From the NCBI RefSeq assembly GCF_000149955.1, contig NC_030995.1, positions 496,001-560,000 of the forward strand: a stretch of DNA of 64,000 bases, in the 5' to 3' direction. A program made the translations under genes and the position numbers. How positions within the stretch are numbered: position 1 is the stretch's first letter; every line of letters starts with the position of its first letter. The DNA is from Fusarium oxysporum f. sp. lycopersici 4287 (Eukaryota; Ascomycota; Sordariomycetes; Hypocreales; Nectriaceae). Of this stretch, positions 1-10,791 are shown piece by piece. The notes below the pieces were generated by a model. It had not been told where the DNA came from. It was given only the letters and a program-made list of their open reading frames with translations, and did not search any database.

Positions 1-75
1 GGAACCGTCCTGCTGGAAATTGGCGAGATGACGCAGAATGTAAAACCGCATGGTCCTGATCGTGGTCTTTGCCAT
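1..75 (-). CDS. N-terminal fragment of a gene running off the left edge
   Basis: A reverse-strand ATG at 75 opens a frame that stays open for 25 codons to position 1, where the window ends. It begins MAKTTIRTMRFYILRHLANF. A second in-frame Met follows at codon 9, so the true start could be there. I do not recognise the family from so few residues. The frame is open and free of low complexity, which suits a real N-terminus, but 25 codons can be open by chance. The sequence upstream (76 to about 2264) would be its promoter. Confidence 0.3.
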   Translation of the reverse strand, partial: MAKTTIRTMRFYILRHLANFQQDGS

Positions 76-2264
76 CAAGAGACACCTAGATTCTTCTCCC
101 TGTGAGACAAAAAACGTGCTCTCTTTCAGGGCCTATGCTCAAAATATGACAGGGGTGTGTTGAACGCAAAAAGGGAGGACAAGATGGGGATCCTGACATT
201 TCTGTCGCACATGCCACTTCAGGAAAAGAAGGGTCCAGAATGCTGTGAGATATTTTCACTTTGGAAGAGGGATTGAGTTGAGTTGGGCATCAAGATCTCC
301 AGAGGTATATCCACTGCTAAATCCCAAGGCAATGGACATCTGTGGGACTTGGCCTGGATCGAAAAGAGTTTACCCATTACCAAGCCGTTGGGTGAAAGCT
401 TAATTTCATTCGTTCTATTACCGTGATGTTATTAATTATTTCTTTGCCCTTGCGTTTCACGAGATTTGTTGCTCGGCTTGGCTTGAGTCGCTTGACTAAG
501 TCACTAAGAGAGAGAGCCGGCGTGATGTGGGATGGCTCGCGGCTGTGCCGTTCTCGGCGTCGGGGTCTAGGAACGTTCCGTGTAGCGAAAATGCGTCCCT
601 TGCTTATGAAGACTTCCAATGGGGTTTGATATCGAGGGTACGGCCTACGGATGGATGCACAGCTACGCAGGTAACAGAGTAGACCTGCAGTGGAGAAATA
701 TCCCGTGATGACGACTCAGTGGGGGGCGTGTATCTGTTACAGCTCAGGTCAGTCTATTATTTGCCGGCGGAAGGATTCATTCATTCATTCGCCGTCTGTC
801 CACTTGTCAGATTCGATAGGGACGGAAAGCCAGGAGTAGAAGGTTTTAGGTTAAGTTATACTACTTACGTGCATGGAAATGAATGCACGTCTTGATAAGT
901 GCATCTCGGGTCAGATGTTCCGAGGATGGCTTGGGTAGTGTCGTGAGAATCATACCTCTTTTTGGAGTGGGATAAACATCGTGAACGGTAAGTCTCTGGG
1001 CCAATAACGCGTTAAAGTCATAGCGCTCTTTCACTGGCGTGAGGTGAGGTGAGGTGAGTTGAGTTCAGATTCATAGACGGCCTTCTCGTACTTGTACCCC
1101 TGTCACATCGTGCAGGTTGGCGATCAAACCTTCCAAGGATGGTAACGGCATTCCTATTCCATCTCAACCATTTGCTTTGCTATGTATATGCACACACTGT
1201 CATAGCGATGTCGATTATCGACCACAGAACAAGGCCTGTTTCATCGCTCGTTAATTGGAGGCGTCACCAAGACACGGGTTGAGAGGGAGAGTCGAGTCGT
1301 AAACTCAAAATAGACAGGGTGTGTACTGTTAGAGTTTGCAGGGGACACTCAAACGGGTATTACTGGCGATACTACGGAGTACTGGGCGTAGCGTCGGCAC
1401 ATCCCTCACCCAAACACCTGTCTCCAAGGAGCCTTCTAGAGCTTCGGTTCCAATCATATACCGCTGAGGACCTCTGTGGCATTGTGTCGGATGCATCGTT
1501 GGCTTCCCCTAGCGGGCGCGTTTGATGCCGGCAGACTCGAGGACCTCGTGTGTTCCACTGGGTACAGTAGCCAGCTGCCCTGGCCCTGCCAGGCCCTGCC
1601 AGGCCTTGCGATAGTTGCAGTTACAGTTACTCTAGTTAAACGAGACGTGGGGAGGGTTGCAATTGCGAGGTTCGGTCATATGCGAGGCTTTGATGAGAGT
1701 CAGTCCCTCTTGTTGTCTCTTTTCTCGTCGCGATGCGGATCGCCAATGAAAGACTTCGGAGGCCACGCCGCGCGGGAATAGAGGCTAGTAGCTAGGGATT
1801 TTCAGGGCCCTGAGGATCAAATTCCTGTCTGGGAAATCCGAAGATGAGCGGCATATGATTCACGCTGTTCCAGATCTCTGGGTCAGTTGGGCATGAATTG
1901 GGCTTCAAGTTCGACGATGAAAAGATTGCCACCTTGAGAAAATGGGAATTGTTGGGTAGAATAGAGGATTTTGATGGGAGACGATGAAAGCTTGATGTTT
2001 TGTGAATGTGCTTGTGAAGTTTCTGTGTCATTGCCCCTGAATTCGTAGAGTTGAAGCTTGGTATGCTCGTAAGCCTCCTTACCGACTCTCGACGCTTGGT
2101 GATGTGAGCTTGTCTCTGTGAAAACGATGGTATGTATTAGTGAATTGCTTCTTGAGGCCTCCTCCATCTTCAAACAGAACAGTTGAAGCCCCTATACCGA
2201 TACTGCATCCATCCCCAGCCCAGTTCCCTACCCAACTCGTGCTCTCTCCTCAGGTCACTGCCCC
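76..2264. other. intergenic region, about 2.2 kb
   Basis: I see no convincing coding sequence. It holds short tandem repeats: CATT repeated near 775-791, GGTGA-type repeats near 1041-1063 and a duplicated GCCCTGCCAG block near 1580-1605. It probably contains the promoter of the partial gene at the left edge and the 3' region of the Zn2Cys6 gene on the right. Confidence 0.5.
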
Positions 2265-3790
2265 CTATGAATCTATCAAAGGCTCTATCTCACTCCGCAA
2301 CTCAACCAGATGCTTCGCCAAAGCCTCCTCGCGATCCCGAAACGCCTGAAAAGACACATCCACAACTCCCGCAAACACAGACGCTGCGTTCCCAGCCCCT
2401 GACCACCGCGCCGTCGAACCTCTCAGACGAGATAAGAACTCCTCTGCTAGCTGGATCGTGAGAGACATCTGCAGAAATGGAGACGACTCTACAGCGAAGG
2501 ATCCTACCGTCACGGCGGGTAGTTTCCAGAAGCTGAAGGTCGTACCTGTGTCTGTCTGTGTTGCTAGCTCTGTGTGTACGAGGCTGAAGACTCGTTGATA
2601 CATGTCGAGCAGACGCACGTATGTTGACAAGATGAACATGACATTGCCGGGATCACTTCCATCAATGGTAGAGTGATGTATCTTACTCCCATCATTGTTG
2701 GATGGTGGTTTTTCAAGAATATCAGCAACACGTCGCGTGAGCTTGAACATATCCTCGATGGGAAACCCCTGACTTCTAAACCTCTCATCAACAGGACGAC
2801 CCATCAGCGGTCCATCCTGGGGAGAAGGCAAAGCGGACGCTAGGTCCAGCAGCCGGGCGTTTATGTCAGACAACTGCGCCATCCAGTGAATCGGGGGAAC
2901 CTCGTGCTGCTGCAGCGGCGACAAGTCAGCGTCGTGGCGGAGCGTGATCTGTCTGGGCCTAGGTATATTCCTCCTCTGCTGCTGCTTCGACTGCGTGCGT
3001 GGCGCGCGCTTGTCAGAGGTGCTGCTGTGCTCAGGTGCACAGCTCAGGGGCACGACGTGCTGCTGGTGATAAGAGTGTTCAGGTGGCTGCTGGTGCTGGT
3101 GCTGGTAGAGAGGTGCAGGTTCCCAAAACACAGGACGAGTTCCGGGGAACTCAGAGTGAGATAAATACTGAGGATTTGTGAAGAAGGCGAGCTGTTGGTC
3201 GAATGTGAAGGCAAAGTCGGTGCTGTCGACTACGGGATCGGGTGAGACAGGGACAGGGACGGAGACGGGGAGGATATGACTCTTAGACGTCAGGCTGAGG
3301 CTGTTGTCTGTGTCCGTGTGTGTATGGGTATGAGTATTGGTATTGTTATTGGGTATTATTGACACCGTTGCTTCTCCTTGACTCGGCTGTGAGTCGGTTG
3401 CATCCAAGACAGAAGAAATAAGAGGGTGATAAAGCAGCAGGAGGGAGGGCACGTACCCGTGTCGGGTGAGACAAGACTCGGATCCTCCTGACTATCTGTC
3501 CGTCGTCGTTTCGGCGAGCGGCGTCCACTCGAAGTAGCAGTAAGAGAAGAGGTCGTCCCGTTATTAACAAACTGTTGCTGTTGCTGCTGCTGACTCTCCG
3601 CAAGCTGCTGCTGCTGGTTCTTCCTATACCGTAGCGACGGACTAGACTTGCACTCCGTCTTGAGTCTGACGCACCGCTCGCACGCCTCGTCGTTATATCG
3701 TTTGCAGCTGAGTTTCTGCGCGTGACAGCGATCACAAGCCTTCCGATGGACCGTCTCTGCCATGACATCAACTTTTTTTCGAAAGGACAT
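2265..3790 (-). CDS. Zn(II)2Cys6 transcription factor (two exons)
   Basis: This is a nuclear DNA-binding regulator of the fungal zinc-cluster class; its targets are unknown. Exon 1 is 3790-3457. It carries the binuclear cluster near residues 20-50: CDRC, then C after six residues, then CERC, then a last C after six (CX2CX6CX7CX2CX6C). A glutamine-rich stretch and a basic RRSPKRRR segment (likely nuclear signal) follow. A GTACGT donor lies at 3456. The frame closes with an acceptor at 3377, giving about 481 residues; a nearby acceptor is possible because a closer CACAG is out of phase. Exon 2 has a Thr-His repeat, His/Gln-rich stretches and a C-terminal half rich in helices, reminiscent of AflR-type regulators. 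That likeness is weak evidence only. A start at the second Met (10 codons in, MAETVHRKACDRC) is equally plausible. Confidence 0.85.
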
Positions 3791-5256
3791 AGAAGAAATA
3801 AGGAGAACAAAGATGGGCGGTTTATAGAAAGAAGGGAGAGAAGAATTGAGTGATGCTGTATTTTGTTTTTGGTGGCACAGTAACAGTTTCTCTCACACTT
3901 TGTGAACTAGGAGGAGGAGATGGGAGGAAAAGAGGCTCATGCATGGACTCGCCTACGGAGCGTGTCGTGCTGCATCGAGGATCCTGTATCTTTTGCCAGT
4001 GAGGCGGTTCCGATGCTGTCGGTATCCTCGTCGTGAGACCTTGTCAGGGGTATCCGATCCAATGGATCGGCGTCGACGAGCAAGATGAGGCATATGAGAA
4101 TCTGCTATGTATGTCTCGATGCCATATCTTGAGATATCATCAAGTGTAAGATACTGAATTCATTACTATGATTCAAGCTGCCATATCAACTCAGAATCAA
4201 TTCCATTCCCCATGATCATTCAAGTCTCTCATCAATCTCAACAAGCGGTGGCGTCTCTTCCCTTCTCTCCAATGCATCACAACAGCACGTCTTGTGCTCC
4301 TCGACCATGTGGTGTAACACGAGGCACGCCTTTCCCTGCTAGCCCTGTCCTTACAGAAAGCCTCGTTTGGGTCTTTCTTTTTTCTTCACCGCAGATTCGA
4401 GAAAGAGGCTTGATTGATATATTGATTCGACAGTGTTCTTCATTGGAGGGTCGTTCGGCGAGCTGCAGTTGCGGGGAGGCGAGGAAGACGAAAGCGATTT
4501 GTTATTGAGTTGAGTCAATTATTGCAATTGTGGTCAGTCACTGGTTTGAACGGCAACAGTAGTCTGCTTTGGCTGATGCATTCGTATAAGTTCTATGCTG
4601 TATGGTCCCCTCCTCTCTAATATCAAACTGCATACAACCACACCACGTCTTGTGATCACCTCTCATGACATCTCCCATCTTATCACCTCAGATCATCCCC
4701 ATTCTCCACCCAAAACTAATACGTAATACCTCCCCGAACTCAATCTCGATCGGTTAATCATCCGATCTCATCCCCACAGACAAGGGTATCAATATTTACT
4801 TTTTTCTCCCCCATCATCGTTTAAAGTGACTGCATACAACGTTGTCCACAGACAGGCGAGACATTGGACGGTGGCGTCCAGTCGTAACTCAAGCCTTGCC
4901 TGGGAAGATAAAACACTCACACACACGCTGTTGCTATTGTCTCTCGTTACTTTTACTCGTGGCTCGTCTCACTGTACTACATGTGATACTTATACGTCGG
5001 CTACTTACCAAGACACACGCTCACGTTCTTTACATTTGATGGTATTGAGATAGAAGCGAAGATAGGTTGAATGATTCTTTTTGTTTTCGAGGGTGGTATC
5101 TAGTATCTAGTATCTAGTATATGCACTCTTTCTTCGATCTGAGCAAACAAAACATCCCGCTGCAAAAAGACGACAGCAGATCCTCAACGCCCTCGACATG
5201 CCAGACAATAAACCGATTAAATAGAAGGAAATCCATCATATGCAGCGCATCACTTT
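3791..5256. other. intergenic region, about 1.5 kb
   Basis: No convincing gene is seen. It covers the promoter of the Zn2Cys6 gene (pointing left) and the 3' region of the flavohemoglobin gene. A 7-bp unit TATCTAG is repeated three to four times at about 5096-5122. Confidence 0.5.
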
Positions 5257-6504
5257 TTAAATATCACCAGTCTTGAATAGCTCAAGGTGCTGGCGCTCAC
5301 GAGGAACACCGTTCTCCTCGAGGAATGCCCTGACATTAACCATCCAGTCCTCAGGTCCGCAGATGTAGTACTCAGCATCAGCATTGTCGAGCTGGAGAAG
5401 CTGTTCCTTCTGGAGCTTGGCAAGGTCGATCTCGCCCTTAAAGTCGTACTGGTCACCCTCCTTGACATCCTCAAGGAAGATCTTGGCGGTGATGTTCTCG
5501 TGCTTCTTAGCAGAGTCGAGAACATGGGGAACGAAGCAGGTAGAGCCAGAGTAGCGAGCACCGTGGATCCAGGTGATGGGCCGCGAGGCGGTTGGGGATT
5601 GGAGAACTGAGTCGAGAATGGAGACAAGAGGAGTGGCGCCAACACCAGCGGAGAGAAGAACAAGAGGCTTCTTGGCAGCAGAAGTGTCGGCAGGGTCGAG
5701 GGAGAACTCTCCAGCAGGAGGGCTCAGCTCAAGCTCGTCACCGACGTTATAACGGTTGTGAAGTCTTGTGGAGAGAAGACCAGCAATCTTGCCAGCAGCG
5801 AGATCCTCAACAGCAGGCTCCTCAGTGGGACCCTGAAGCTTGACACTGATGCGGTAGTGGTTGGTGCCAGGGGCCTCGCTCAGACTGAACTGCCGGCTCT
5901 GAAGAAGACCATCAAGCTCAGGGATGGGAATCTGCACGCTGACGTATTGTCCGGGAAGGAACTTGGGCAGAGGCTTGCCATCAGTAGGCTCAAGGTAGAA
6001 GCTAGTAACAGAGTCGTTCTCAGCCTCCTTCTTGACAATCTTGAACTTGCGCCACGAGTTCCATTCGCCAGCAGCCTCGTACATCTGACCCTCGCGCTGG
6101 ATGAAGATATCAGCGAGCTGGCCATAAGCAGCAACCCAAGCGTCCTTGATCTCAGTCGTCAAAGCAGAACCGAGAACCTCGCCAATGGCACCGATGAGAT
6201 GTGTGCCAACGATGGGGTAGTGCTCTGGCTTGATGAAGAGAGAAACGTGCTTGTGAGCAATGCGCTCAACGGCGTGGGAAAGCTTGCCAAGGTCGTCGAT
6301 ATATGTGGCGTAGGCGAGGACAGAGTTGGCGAGAGCAGCTTGTTGAGCTCCGGTCTGCTGGTTTCGCAGAGAGAAGTAGTTCTTGAGCTCAGGATGGGCG
6401 CCGAGCATGTTGCGGTAGAAAGTGGTGGTGATAGTCTTGCCATGCTCCTTCAGGATGGGAGCAGTTGACTTCACAATTGCTACTTGTGCTGCGGTGAGAG
6501 CCAT
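5257..6504 (-). CDS. YHB1: flavohemoglobin (nitric oxide dioxygenase)
   Basis: This 415-residue intronless gene encodes the cytosolic enzyme that oxidises NO to nitrate using O2 and NAD(P)H, protecting against nitrosative stress. Residues 1-145 are the globin domain, with Tyr30 (B10), a distal Gln near 54, proximal His86 in the KHVSLFIKPEHY segment and Tyr96. Residues 150-265 are the ferredoxin-reductase FAD domain, with the RQFS motif at 204-207. The NAD domain follows with GVGATP at about 287-292 and a YYICGPEDWM segment near the end. Length and domain order match E. coli Hmp and yeast Yhb1. The ATG is the first Met of the globin frame, and a TATA box lies about 120 bp upstream. The symbol is the yeast orthologue's name; many filamentous fungi carry two paralogues and I cannot say which this is. 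Confidence 0.95.
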   Translation of the reverse strand: MALTAAQVAIVKSTAPILKEHGKTITTTFYRNMLGAHPELKNYFSLRNQQTGAQQAALANSVLAYATYIDDLGKLSHAVERIAHKHVSLFIKPEHYPIVGTHLIGAIGEVLGSALTTEIKDAWVAAYGQLADIFIQREGQMYEAAGEWNSWRKFKIVKKEAENDSVTSFYLEPTDGKPLPKFLPGQYVSVQIPIPELDGLLQSRQFSLSEAPGTNHYRISVKLQGPTEEPAVEDLAAGKIAGLLSTRLHNRYNVGDELELSPPAGEFSLDPADTSAAKKPLVLLSAGVGATPLVSILDSVLQSPTASRPITWIHGARYSGSTCFVPHVLDSAKKHENITAKIFLEDVKEGDQYDFKGEIDLAKLQKEQLLQLDNADAEYYICGPEDWMVNVRAFLEENGVPRERQHLELFKTGDI

Positions 6505-6620
6505 TGTGTACTGTTTGTTTGGTGTTGAAGAGATGCGAGGAGGAGTTGAGAGGTTGTTGTGGTGTTGATATACTAGATGATGCCGAGAATAATGTCGTCA
6601 AACTGGCCAACCTTTAGACT

Positions 6621-6630
6621 CTTTATATAC
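6621..6630 (-). promoter_or_regulatory. TATA box of the flavohemoglobin gene
   Basis: Reverse-strand GTATATAAAG lies about 117 bp before the flavohemoglobin ATG, the expected distance for a strongly inducible fungal promoter. The assignment is by position and motif only. Confidence 0.5.
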
Positions 6631-7784
6631 CAGGCCGGAGAACCAGTCATGGCGCGGAGAAAGAACATTACGCTCTCCATGACTCTCAAATCCAGGCATC
6701 ATGCCATGCGAAAAGAATAGCTCATGGACCCGAATACAGCGCCGTTCGCCGTGTGGGTTCCTGGATCACCGACCGATCTTGATAGTGGTCTGATGGTTTT
6801 GGTTAGAGCATCTCCGCGGGGTGAGCGGCACGTCACCGGGATTGGCGCTGGAGCTTCTTTTTTTGGATCCCGTTTTTTATTACTACATTTGTTAATATGT
6901 TTCGTCGGATCCAGACTGATGGAAATGCAGGGCCCAACTATATCCCCAGGCTTGACGTTCCTTCATGCGAATGCCCCGCCGTCTTGCGTGTAAGTTTGGG
7001 AGAGGCAGGGTAGAGCAGAGACGATCAAATACCCTTGTGTCATGGTTTTGCATACGTTGCATTGAGTTGCCTGACAGTCAATGGCTCAAACAGGTCAGTT
7101 ATTTCGTGCTGAAAGGCCTCAATTGCTCAGCGAAAACTCTTGCACTTCGCGGAGATGCGGAAATACCCAGCTCTTGACCTTAAATTTTTGATGCCACGAG
7201 CTTAGAATATTGAAACCTGTGACAAAGAGTGGGCTGACACCTGTAAATAAGCTTCGGATCACCCCGGGTTCTCGAAGATAGATCGGAACGGCTCTTGCGG
7301 CTGCAACGGGTCGAGACTGTAAATTCCTAGCATCGACAAAACATCTGACTTTTGTCGTCAATCCAGAGTCGCACTCGCAGGGGGCGGAATACCACCGCGC
7401 GAATCATTGCTGCAAGATTGATAAGCACCACCCGGGAATACTGCCTTGACAGCTGGATCTTGGTGGAGTAACACGTAGAGCTTCCTCAATTTGTGTCTCC
7501 TTGTGACTTGTAAGGCATGTCAGGTCTGTCTATTCCATCCCACGTCATGACCTTGATACATATCTTGGCATGAAAGCTGAAAAAGGGTTGTTCAGACAAA
7601 GGAACTATTCCGCCCTGCTTGACAATTGCTCGTCTCTCGTTGGTCAATGGATCGCCTCAATTCATCCCTCACTCATGATACCCACTGCAACGGCACAACC
7701 CACAAACATGTCGGCTCTACTGTAACAACTCCACCATGATTCCAAGCAGGGCTCATAAATCTTTTTCTCATGAAAATTCCCATC
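6631..7784. other. intergenic region, about 1.1 kb
   Basis: No gene is recognised. Short open frames here have no protein-like features. The right end flanks the tRNA gene. Confidence 0.5.
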
Positions 7785-7930
7785 GGCCGCGTGGCCTAAT
7801 GGCTAAGGCGCTAGATTTCGGTTCCAGATCTCCCGAACTCTCTAGAGATTCCAGGTAGGCTCTCATTCAAACGAGCTTCTCCGCATCCAGGCACTAACAT
7901 CTCCAAAAGGTTCGACTCCTGGCGTGGTCG
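7785..7930 (+). tRNA. tRNA-Arg (anticodon TCG) with an anticodon-loop intron and a 55-bp T-arm insertion
   Basis: The acceptor stem is GGCCGCG (7785-7791) pairing with CGTGGTC (7923-7929); the discriminator is G7930. The D arm is 7794-7809. The anticodon stem CTAGA (7811-7815) pairs with TCTAG (7841-7845), with anticodon TCG at 7818-7820. A canonical intron (7822-7839, 18 bp) follows position 37; its CCGAA pairs with the anticodon-region TTCGG, as in normal tRNA introns. The T stem is interrupted. CCAG (7851-7854) is separated from GTTCGACTCCTGG (7910-7922) by 55 bp (7855-7909) that start GTAGGC, contain ACTAAC and end AAAAG. Removing both insertions gives a standard 73-base cloverleaf. The A box (near 7792-7802) and B box (GGTTCGACTCC from 7909) are intact. 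A T5 run at 7952-7956 can end Pol III transcription. Whether the T-arm insertion is removed is unknown; if it is not, this is a pseudogene. Confidence 0.85.
7855..7909 (+). other. spliceosomal-intron-like insertion inside the tRNA T stem
   Basis: The 55-bp segment begins GTAGGC, has a perfect ACTAAC branch-site element about 12 nt before its AAAAG end, and contains no T4 run that would stop Pol III. Size and signals match the protein-gene introns in this window (45-60 bp, CTAAC branch). The junctions are ambiguous by up to three bases because AGG ends both flanks, so the GT-AG boundary is one permitted reading. Confidence 0.75.
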
Positions 7931-7951
7931 TATGATCTGATCAATTTCATA

Positions 7952-7956
7952 TTTTT
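7952..7956 (+). terminator. RNA polymerase III terminator of tRNA-Arg
   Basis: Five consecutive T residues lie 22 bp after the tRNA end on the coding strand, the first run of four or more T after the gene. Confidence 0.6.
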
Positions 7957-8204
7957 GGCCAATTTTTAATGTTGGCTTCTTGCATTAGCCCTGAACATCA
8001 CTGCCTTCTTGGATTCGCTAATGAATGCGTCGGGTATTATTGTCAGAGTTGTCTAATCGCTCAATTCACTGCTAGCCGGCAAACATCTTCCGTGAAGGCC
8101 GAAGCGTCGGCCATTCTTCTCTTTTGCAACCGATGGGAACGCTGTAACTAACGTAAAAAAACGACGAGATCCCGTCATCGCGGCCGAATGGCTTTGAAAC
8201 GAGG

Positions 8205-9910
8205 TTATACCTTGCGAGGTCTGCGGTTCCTCCAATAACTATCAGCGGGATGTTGTACTGTCTCGATTGAACGGCATCCGGGGTGCCAATGGTCTTCTTC
8301 GGTTCCAAACGGCCACATAGCAATCGTGTTGACCTCATCTGGTTGACAGGGCTGTGGCTTCTTCCAGGTTGACCAACCGAGATCGCTCATCAGTGCCCGA
8401 ATCACTGCTCGACCACTACTGATCGCCTTTTCCATTTCAGTATCGTTTTCGTTGTCAAGTCTGATCCTATAATCGTCCAAATCCGAGCCGGATGCTTCGA
8501 GCAAGCGATTGCGGACCAAAAACAATGTTTGACAGATAGTGCCCAATACTGTATTGAGAGATGTGTAGATCAACTCATCTTCGAAACTCCATTGTTGCCT
8601 GGCTTTGAGGGCTGGCCGGAGGTAGTGTAGCCGGCATTGCTCAATAGCATCGGAAGTCTTATTGACCTCTCTTTGGTCTACCATGGAATTATCATCGGGT
8701 GATGGCGGTGCGTTGTACCAGGTCAACGTAGCAGCCTCGACCTCATCGATAAAATAGTGCGACTGCAACGGTTCGTGCACCATAAGTGCCAGTCTCTTAC
8801 TGTAACGAGCGATGACAAGGTCCGCCACGCCTTGCCAATCCACGATGAACCTCCGAGGCTGACGCAACACGTTGGCCAAGTACGCCTTGACATCTTTGAG
8901 CTCCTCCAGCGTCGCCAGAGACCAAGTCTCTTCAGATCTGGGCGCCCTACGACAGTACTGGAGATGTTGATGGGAAAGAAGAGGCCGGACACCATTGACG
9001 AGAAATCGATCCGAAGTCGATTAGCTCCGACGCCATCGTATCGCTCGCCAACCGCTCTCACAAATTGGAACGTTGCCAAGCCGGCTTTCCCCATGATACG
9101 GTCCATCAGCTCTGTACGCATCATGCTGACTAGATCTAAGCTGTCCGCAAAGTCGCACTTGATAATTTCGATACCGATCTCAATTCGAACAAAGCCATCG
9201 AAGCCCCATTCAGATGCCAGTTTGCACAAATCACGAGCTCGGTGCCATTCGTCCATACTTCCCCTATCGGTGTTGTTCTCGCGAAGGACCAGATCTTGGG
9301 AATCGAGTGTGCCCATGTCGGTTTTTCCAGCACTCATACCATCAATCAACAGAACTTTGAGGTCACGATTTGTCTGGTACGTGTGAAAGTAACCCCTCAT
9401 GACAACAGGATCATCATCCCCTTTTGGGTCAGCAACCTTATCCAACGGATCATTGCCATTGCCGGTCTTTATGTACTCGCTGCGGCGTCGTAGTTCCTGG
9501 CGGTCTTCTTCTTCTCCAGTCTGTCCCTTATCCTCATCTGGCTTCTTTTTGCCAGGGGGAGGTATTGGGGCTACAGGGCGTCTTCCACCAGGCCTATACT
9601 TGAAAGATCGTGCGAAGTTTTCGGCGTGTTCGATATCAAAAGCCAACCACTCGGGCCCAGTCGGTGTTACGTTTTGTCGAGAGCCGTGGTAAAGCATGGT
9701 GCCTTCGGGCACAGTAGCCGGAAAGAAGCCAAAGCCATTATGGTACAGGGCAGAACCCCATTCTCGACCTGCGGAGTGGATTGCATTGAAAACCATATGC
9801 GCCCTCTCTTTGGCATACTCGTGTCCTGGCTGGATTCGTTCATGGCCATTCGCGACACCAAGAGCGAGCGCTAAAACGCTCAAAACACCAAACGAAGCCT
9901 TTGGAACCAT
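8205..9910 (-). CDS. secreted protein of unknown function, probably frameshifted
   Basis: The first frame runs from ATG 9910 with a clear signal peptide (about 22 residues, hydrophobic, ending VANG). It then has an LYHGS motif near residue 74, a proline/lysine-rich linker, and segments such as YFHTY and DEWHRARDLCKLASEWGFDGF. I recall similar hypothetical secreted proteins in plant-associated Fusarium and Colletotrichum, with no assigned activity. Around 8920-8927 the coding signal moves to another frame, which continues to the stop at 8205 (LATLEELKDVKAYLANVL onward). One missing base there explains it, because residues just before still look like family sequence. An alternative is a 104-bp intron (9061-8958, donor GTGAGA, acceptor CTCCAG), which also restores the frame, giving 533 residues, but it would remove family-like sequence. 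Gene reality is fairly sure; integrity is doubtful. Confidence 0.65.
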
Positions 9911-10419
9911 TCTAAAGCGCTGAAATCCTGAATATTGTTTCCTGTAAAATGAGTATTACATGACTCCAATGTCAGGATGCCTCACATCAGCTAACATTAA
10001 AAAACGTCGGGAACACGTCTTCAGCCGCGCGGCCAGTCACATCGCAGATCCCGATTAGCCGGTTGCTGCTAACCCATTCCTGCGATCAATGGTCGGAGAC
10101 CGATCTTATCTGTGTGGAGATAGTTGCAACATCGCCAGATTGATAAGAAACGGCTTGCATCGGAGAAATAGGCCCGCGATTGACTAAGTGATCGGTGGAA
10201 AGCATTTTGACTGACAAAATGACCCAAGTTAGCATTCTTTGGCCACTTGAATGATCCCGTTTCTCTTCATGACTACTCACATGATAGCACCGTAGGTGAT
10301 TGTCAGCTTTTATAGGCAAAACGCATGCTTGTGAAGAAAAGTCTCAAATGCGAAAGTTGACGCATCGTAGAAATCGAGCTCGTTTCGTTGGTTGTGATGG
10401 TGATGAAACGTCCATGAGG
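9911..10419. other. intergenic region
   Basis: Upstream region of the secreted-protein gene on the left. No gene or strong motif is seen. Confidence 0.4.
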
Positions 10420-10791
10420 TTACTTGGTTCCATACGATAGTTCTTGGCCGCGTGTGCTCATGCCATCGATAAATTTTATCAGGGACCTCAAGGACCACGG
10501 GCCGTCTTCATCCATGATGACTTTGAAGCATGAGGGCATGGGGTTATGTGTTACCACACTCATTGAGCAAGGGTTGCACTGAGCTTGACGGTACAGGTAC
10601 ATGCAGTACTTGCATCGTGGGTTCCACCGCTCTATGTTCTGCCGCCTTTTCTGTGAAACTCGAGAATTGAAGCACATGTAATCTCTGCACGGCGCCCGGA
10701 AGCTCACCCGTCCGCTTTGGATCTGTTGGGGGACCTTGTCCGACACATCCAGGACAAAAGTAGATCCAATGAAGATGTTGCTGAGGCACAT
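10420..10791 (-). CDS. possible orphan small Cys-rich protein
   Basis: An ATG at 10791 opens 123 codons. The middle has cysteines spaced CX2C-X8-CX2C (CKYCMYLYRQAQCNPC), which could bind zinc, preceded by an APCRDYMC segment. I recognise no family, and no intron or promoter supports it. It may be an orphan gene or the relic of a larger one. Confidence 0.25.
   Translation of the reverse strand: MCLSNIFIGSTFVLDVSDKVPQQIQSGRVSFRAPCRDYMCFNSRVSQKRRQNIERWNPRCKYCMYLYRQAQCNPCSMSVVTHNPMPSCFKVIMDEDGPWSLRSLIKFIDGMSTRGQELSYGTK

Noticed and set aside
713..725. CAGTGGGG considered as the terminal repeat of a Fusarium mimp element
   Set aside because: The rest of the mimp terminal sequence is absent and no partner repeat lies nearby.
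5758..6468. 236-codon + strand open frame
   Set aside because: It is the exact antisense shadow of the flavohemoglobin coding region, with no independent signals.
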